NCBI GenBank assembly: GCA_013042025.1
Contig: JABDQY010000283.1
Coordinates: forward strand, 1 to 9,480
Length of the DNA stretch: 9,480 nt
Direction of reading: 5' to 3'
From: Bacteroidia bacterium
GTDB taxonomy: Bacteria; Bacteroidota; Bacteroidia; NS11-12g; UBA9320
Shown: piece after piece, positions 6,218-9,480 of the stretch
Numbering within the stretch: the first letter of the stretch is position 1
Layout of the letters: each line of letters opens with the position of its first letter
Position numbers and translations under genes: made by a program
The notes under the pieces: model-generated
Databases searched by the model: none
What the model was told of the DNA's origin: nothing
Seen by the model: the letters and a program-made list of their open reading frames with translations, nothing else

Positions 6218-8518
6218 TTGAGTACAAAACTAAAATATTGCTTTATACTTTTTACGATAATTAGCATTAGTGCTTGTAACGTAACCCGAGTTGTACCCGA
6301 AAACAACAAGCTTCTCGTTAAGAATAAAATACATCGCGGTGATTCTAAGGGAGTTGACTTAAGTGATGAAGGTGACAATCTAAAACAAAAACCAAACAGA
6401 GAACTCCTAGGATTTATTAAATTTCACCTTTGGGCATATCAGTATGGTAATAAAGGTCTAGGTATTCGAAAGAAACAACCTTGGTTGAGACGATTGGCTG
6501 AGAAAATTGGTGAAGCACCTGTTCTTGTCGATTCCAACAAAATGGAATTATCTGCTCTTAGATTATCGGATTATTATTTTAGTAAAGGGTTTTTAGACAA
6601 CAAGGTAAGCTATGATGTGAAAACGAAACGTTTCTTAAAAAAGAGGGCAATTGTTTCATACAATGTAAACTTAAATAACTACCACGTCATAAATACTGTT
6701 GAGTACAATGCCACTTCTCAAACAATTGAATTAATCATTCAGAAACATCTAGCACAACAAAAAATCAAAGTTGGACAACGGTTGGATTTAGAGAATGTTG
6801 AATCAGAACGAAATCGACTAACAGACTTGTTGCGTAACAATGGGTTTTATTATTTCAATAGTTCATATATCGATTTTCAGGTAGATACGAATCAGAATAA
6901 ATTAAAAGCTGACATAGTTGTTAATGTCAGAAATAAAAAGAACTATGAACCACACTTTCAACAAAAAATTGATTCTGTAATCGTTCAAATTGGAGACGGA
7001 TTATTACTGGATACCATGTATAAAGGTATTCGTTATCTGGAAAGCGACTATCATATTCGTCGTAGTGTTTTAGAGAAGAATATTGCCGTACATCCTGGTG
7101 ATTTATATGATGCGAGCAAAGTGCAACGAACGTATTCAAATCTGCTTAACTTAGGCCTATTTAATTTTGTAACTATTCGCTTTCGACCGTCTTCCAACGA
7201 TAGCTCTAATTTGGTAGTAGCTGAGATATCGCTTCAAACTGCACCTAAGCATGATTTTATTTGGGAACCACAAGCAATAACCACGGCACAGGGTGATGGA
7301 ATTGAGGCAGGTTCGGAACGAAATTTTGGAATAGCAAATACCATTTCTCTTAATAACCGGAATGTTTTTGGAGGAGCAGAATCTTTTAATCTCAGGAGCT
7401 ACACCGCAATTGAAACCCAATTAAAAAGTGATAACCAAGGAACCTTCACTAATTTTAGGCAAAGTGTAACTGCCGAATTTGTGCTTCCTTCTCTTCTTTT
7501 CTTCAATAAGAAAATCTGGAGTGAAGGATTAACTCGGAAAAGTACAAAGTTCAATACATCCTACTTACATGATCGAAACATAAACTATACACGAAATGTA
7601 ATTCCATTTAACTTCATCTATAGTTTTACCAAGGATCGCTTCTCATTTGGAATCACACCGTTTAGGGTTAGTATTAACCAATCTGCTGTTGAAGAAGATT
7701 TCTTATTGTCGCTTGATGCCAGTACACGTTTCTACACCACACAGTTACTTACCAATAATCTGATTGCAGGTCCAACTACAACGGTGTTTTGGAGTAACAA
7801 GGATAAGGATAAGTTCAAATACTTTAGTATACGTTCCAATGCATTGGAACTTTCTGGAAATCTATTAAATGCGTACTACACAATTTTTACAGAAAAAACG
7901 GGAATAAACAAGGAATTTTTAGGTGTGAAGTATTCTCAATATGCCCGTTCAGATATAGATGTTGCTTTTAATTATGTGATAGATGAAAACAATGCAGTAG
8001 CGTCTCGATTTTATTCTGGATTTGGACTTCCATATGGGAACACACGGTTTTTACCCTTCGAACGAAGATTCTTTGTTGGTGGCGGAAATAGCTTAAGAGC
8101 ATGGAGACCAAGAACAATTGGCCCAGGTAGTTTTAGTGATTCAACAAGCAGTGTTTCGATTGAAAAAACAGGTGAGATTGTACTGCAAGCAAATGCGGAA
8201 TATCGATTTGATATAATTGATAAATACGTGGATGGAGCAATATTCTTAGATGCAGGAAATGTTTGGAATTTTGAAGATGATATAAATTTTGAAAATGCTG
8301 AGTTTAAGTTCAATCGTTTTTATAAGGAATTTGCCGTAAATAGCGGGATAGGACTTCGATTTGATTTGACTTATGTAATATTTAGAGTTGATTGGGGAAT
8401 AGCACTCCATGATCCTTCATATTTAGAAGGACAACGTTGGGTAATTAAAGATTTTTTTGCCAATCGATGGATAAATGACAATTCAGCGGTTAATTTTGCC
8501 GTCGGTTATCCGTTTTAG
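6218..8518 (+). CDS. tamL: TamL: TamA-like outer-membrane assembly lipoprotein (Omp85 family)
   Basis: TamL is the Bacteroidota lipid-anchored counterpart of TamA, an Omp85-family barrel that helps insert proteins into the outer membrane. From the TTG start there are 766 residues. A lipoprotein signal peptide with lipobox ISAC (17-20) makes Cys20 the lipidation site. POTRA-like domains occupy about 30-345, with the characteristic IGEAPVLVDS (98-107) and NLLNLGLFNFVTIRF (308-322). The 16-strand barrel begins near NRNVFGGAES (380-389). GGGNSLRAW, ending at 629, is the Omp85 lid-loop motif (L626-R-A-W, equivalent to VRGY/F). The protein ends VGYPF, with the terminal Phe expected of a barrel recognised by the BAM machinery. 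Nothing is truncated. tamB is usually the partner but is not next to it; an M48 lipoprotease gene follows after 13 bp instead. A longer frame back to 6062 lacks a signal peptide and runs inside the divergent gene, so I rejected it. Confidence 0.9.
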   Translation: MSTKLKYCFILFTIISISACNVTRVVPENNKLLVKNKIHRGDSKGVDLSDEGDNLKQKPNRELLGFIKFHLWAYQYGNKGLGIRKKQPWLRRLAEKIGEAPVLVDSNKMELSALRLSDYYFSKGFLDNKVSYDVKTKRFLKKRAIVSYNVNLNNYHVINTVEYNATSQTIELIIQKHLAQQKIKVGQRLDLENVESERNRLTDLLRNNGFYYFNSSYIDFQVDTNQNKLKADIVVNVRNKKNYEPHFQQKIDSVIVQIGDGLLLDTMYKGIRYLESDYHIRRSVLEKNIAVHPGDLYDASKVQRTYSNLLNLGLFNFVTIRFRPSSNDSSNLVVAEISLQTAPKHDFIWEPQAITTAQGDGIEAGSERNFGIANTISLNNRNVFGGAESFNLRSYTAIETQLKSDNQGTFTNFRQSVTAEFVLPSLLFFNKKIWSEGLTRKSTKFNTSYLHDRNINYTRNVIPFNFIYSFTKDRFSFGITPFRVSINQSAVEEDFLLSLDASTRFYTTQLLTNNLIAGPTTTVFWSNKDKDKFKYFSIRSNALELSGNLLNAYYTIFTEKTGINKEFLGVKYSQYARSDIDVAFNYVIDENNAVASRFYSGFGLPYGNTRFLPFERRFFVGGGNSLRAWRPRTIGPGSFSDSTSSVSIEKTGEIVLQANAEYRFDIIDKYVDGAIFLDAGNVWNFEDDINFENAEFKFNRFYKEFAVNSGIGLRFDLTYVIFRVDWGIALHDPSYLEGQRWVIKDFFANRWINDNSAVNFAVGYPF
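6225..6232 (-). promoter_or_regulatory. Candidate -7 promoter element for the RNA methyltransferase
   Basis: The minus strand reads TAGTTTTG, an exact TAnnTTTG match, lying inside codons 3-5 of the divergent tamL. A transcript start near 6221 would leave about 13 nt before the proposed TTG start at 6207, which agrees with the short methyltransferase frame rather than the extended one. No -33 TTTG is apparent. Confidence 0.4.
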
Positions 8519-8531
8519 ATCAAATAATCAC

Positions 8532-9335
8532 ATGAAATTTAAGAACATTTTTATTGCTGTATCGGCATTTCTACTTTTAACAATATCGTCTTGCAAGGAT
8601 AAACCTGGAGGTGGAGGTATCAATTTGTTTTCATTAGAAGATGATAGAACTTTTGGTGCTCAAGTTGCAGCGGAAATTGAAAGTGATCCATCAACTTATC
8701 CCGTATTGGATAGTGCTCAATATCCCCAAGCTTATGCATACTTATATGCAATTAGAGATAGTATTTTAAACTCTGGTAAAGTGGTGCATAAGGATGATTT
8801 TGATTGGAGACTTCGAATCATTGAAGATGATAGTACGTTAAACGCCTTTTGTACTCCAGGTGGTTATATTTACGTCTACACGGGTATTATTAAATTTCTA
8901 GATGCCGAGCATGAATTTGCAGGTGTAATGGGCCATGAAATTGCACATGCTGATGAGCGTCATTCAACAGCAGCACTCACTAAGCAATACGGAATCGATG
9001 TGTTGTTTAGCATTTTGTTAGGAAATGACCAAGGAACGCTTTCACAAGTAGCAAAAGGACTTATTAATTTAAGTTATAGTAGAGGCAATGAATCAGAATC
9101 TGATATGAGATCAGTTGAATATTTATATCCTACCAGCTACGACGCACGTGGTGCAGCGAAGTTTTTTGAAAAGCTGATTGCTTCGGGAGGAGGCAGTGGG
9201 CCACAATTTTTAAGTACTCATCCAAACCCAGATAATAGGGTAGAGGCAATAAATGAACATTGGGAATCATTAGGCGGTAAAGTAGGTGAAACTTACGAAA
9301 GCCGTTATCAACAATTTCAAAACTCATTGCCTTAG
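8532..9335 (+). CDS. M48 family metalloprotease lipoprotein
   Basis: This 267-residue secreted zinc protease starts at ATG 8532, where a lipoprotein signal peptide with lipobox ISSC (18-21) begins; Cys21 would be lipidated. A longer frame from 8475 would hide that signal and overlap tamL. A flexible KDKPGGGG stretch follows the Cys. The M48 domain shows CTPGGYIYVYTG (107-118), the zinc motif HEIAH (135-139), and ESESD (187-191) supplying the third ligand Glu of the ExxxD motif, usually written ExEAD. FLSTHPNPDNR (226-236) is the conserved C-terminal motif. The protein is short, with no TPR region, so it resembles LoiP/YcaL rather than BepA in architecture. Those enzymes degrade or process misassembled outer-membrane proteins. 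Lying 13 bp after tamL, it is probably cotranscribed and may police outer-membrane assembly; that role is inferred from context. Confidence 0.9.
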   Translation: MKFKNIFIAVSAFLLLTISSCKDKPGGGGINLFSLEDDRTFGAQVAAEIESDPSTYPVLDSAQYPQAYAYLYAIRDSILNSGKVVHKDDFDWRLRIIEDDSTLNAFCTPGGYIYVYTGIIKFLDAEHEFAGVMGHEIAHADERHSTAALTKQYGIDVLFSILLGNDQGTLSQVAKGLINLSYSRGNESESDMRSVEYLYPTSYDARGAAKFFEKLIASGGGSGPQFLSTHPNPDNRVEAINEHWESLGGKVGETYESRYQQFQNSLP

Positions 9336-9348
9336 AACTCAATAAGAA

Positions 9349-9480
9349 ATGGAATTAACAAAAGGAAAATACACCTTAGGAGGTGTTGATTTAGTGGAGA
9401 CTTGCCAAGAATTTGGCTCACCACTTTATGTTTATGATGCAAATCAAATAGTTGACAATTATCACTATTTAAAAAATGCA
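9349..9480 (+). CDS. lysA: Diaminopimelate decarboxylase, 5' part
   Basis: Only the first 44 residues are in the window; the frame is open at the right edge. LysA is a PLP-dependent enzyme that decarboxylates meso-diaminopimelate to L-lysine, the last step of lysine synthesis. The start MELTKGKYTLGGVDL followed by EFGSPLYVYD (residues 21-30) matches the N-terminus of the alanine-racemase-fold decarboxylases; the FG-PLYVYD motif is highly characteristic. The PLP lysine and the substrate-binding residues lie beyond the window. The ATG at 9349 is 13 bp after the protease stop, so this is probably the third gene of the tamL unit. Related PLP decarboxylases (for ornithine/arginine or carboxynorspermidine) share the motif, so the substrate call rests on overall resemblance of a short fragment. 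Confidence 0.78.
   Translation, partial: MELTKGKYTLGGVDLVETCQEFGSPLYVYDANQIVDNYHYLKNA

Noticed and set aside
6208..6378. N-terminal extension of the RNA methyltransferase frame up to 6378
   Set aside because: The added residues do not resemble the family N-terminus and overlap the tamL signal peptide and early coding region. The TTG at 6207 gives the usual MLSK-type start and a normal length.
8475..8531. Upstream start for the M48 protease overlapping the tamL 3' end
   Set aside because: The ATG at 8532 begins a textbook lipoprotein signal peptide; the extension would place about 19 unrelated residues before it.

Overview
The window reads as ordinary chromosome from a member of the Bacteroidota, most likely the Flavobacteriia. 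The DNA is AT-rich. Most genes start behind A-rich leaders without a Shine-Dalgarno sequence, and several starts are preceded by matches to the Bacteroidota promoter -7 element TAnnTTTG. The TamA-like outer-membrane protein carries a lipoprotein signal (TamL type), a form typical of Bacteroidota and Chlorobi. I see no mobile element, CRISPR array, tRNA or rRNA, and no sign of recent transfer.

Layout, left to right. (1) The 3' part of mltG, a peptidoglycan lytic transglycosylase (+), converges with and overlaps by 11 bp a two-gene minus-strand unit at 587-1640. That unit is a Crp/Fnr-family regulator followed by a small SRPBCC-fold protein. (2) An 85 bp divergent spacer leads to a Na+/phosphate cotransporter with a PhoU-like tail (+, 1726-3507). 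(3) This converges on a CsdA/DeaD-like DEAD-box RNA helicase (-, 3531-5324) with Arg-Asp/Arg-Gly-rich low-complexity segments. The helicase has its own promoter and a leader of about 80 nt. (4) Upstream of it on the same strand is a TrmH/SpoU-family RNA methyltransferase (5491-6207). (5) Divergent from that, only 10 bp away, begins a tightly spaced plus-strand unit: tamL, an M48 metalloprotease lipoprotein, and the start of lysA (diaminopimelate decarboxylase), which runs off the window.

Functional themes are envelope biogenesis and RNA metabolism. Envelope genes are mltG and lysA for peptidoglycan, and tamL plus the M48 lipoprotease for outer-membrane protein assembly and quality control. 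RNA genes are the helicase and the RNA methyltransferase. The most interesting regulatory signal is a perfect FNR-type palindrome (TTGAT-N4-ATCAA) between the Crp/Fnr gene and the SRPBCC gene. The regulator's recognition helix carries the matching ExxSR residues, but the protein lacks the cysteine set of an oxygen-sensing FNR.

I found no clearly undescribed multi-gene system. The findings are modest and concern regulation, start-site geometry and gene order.
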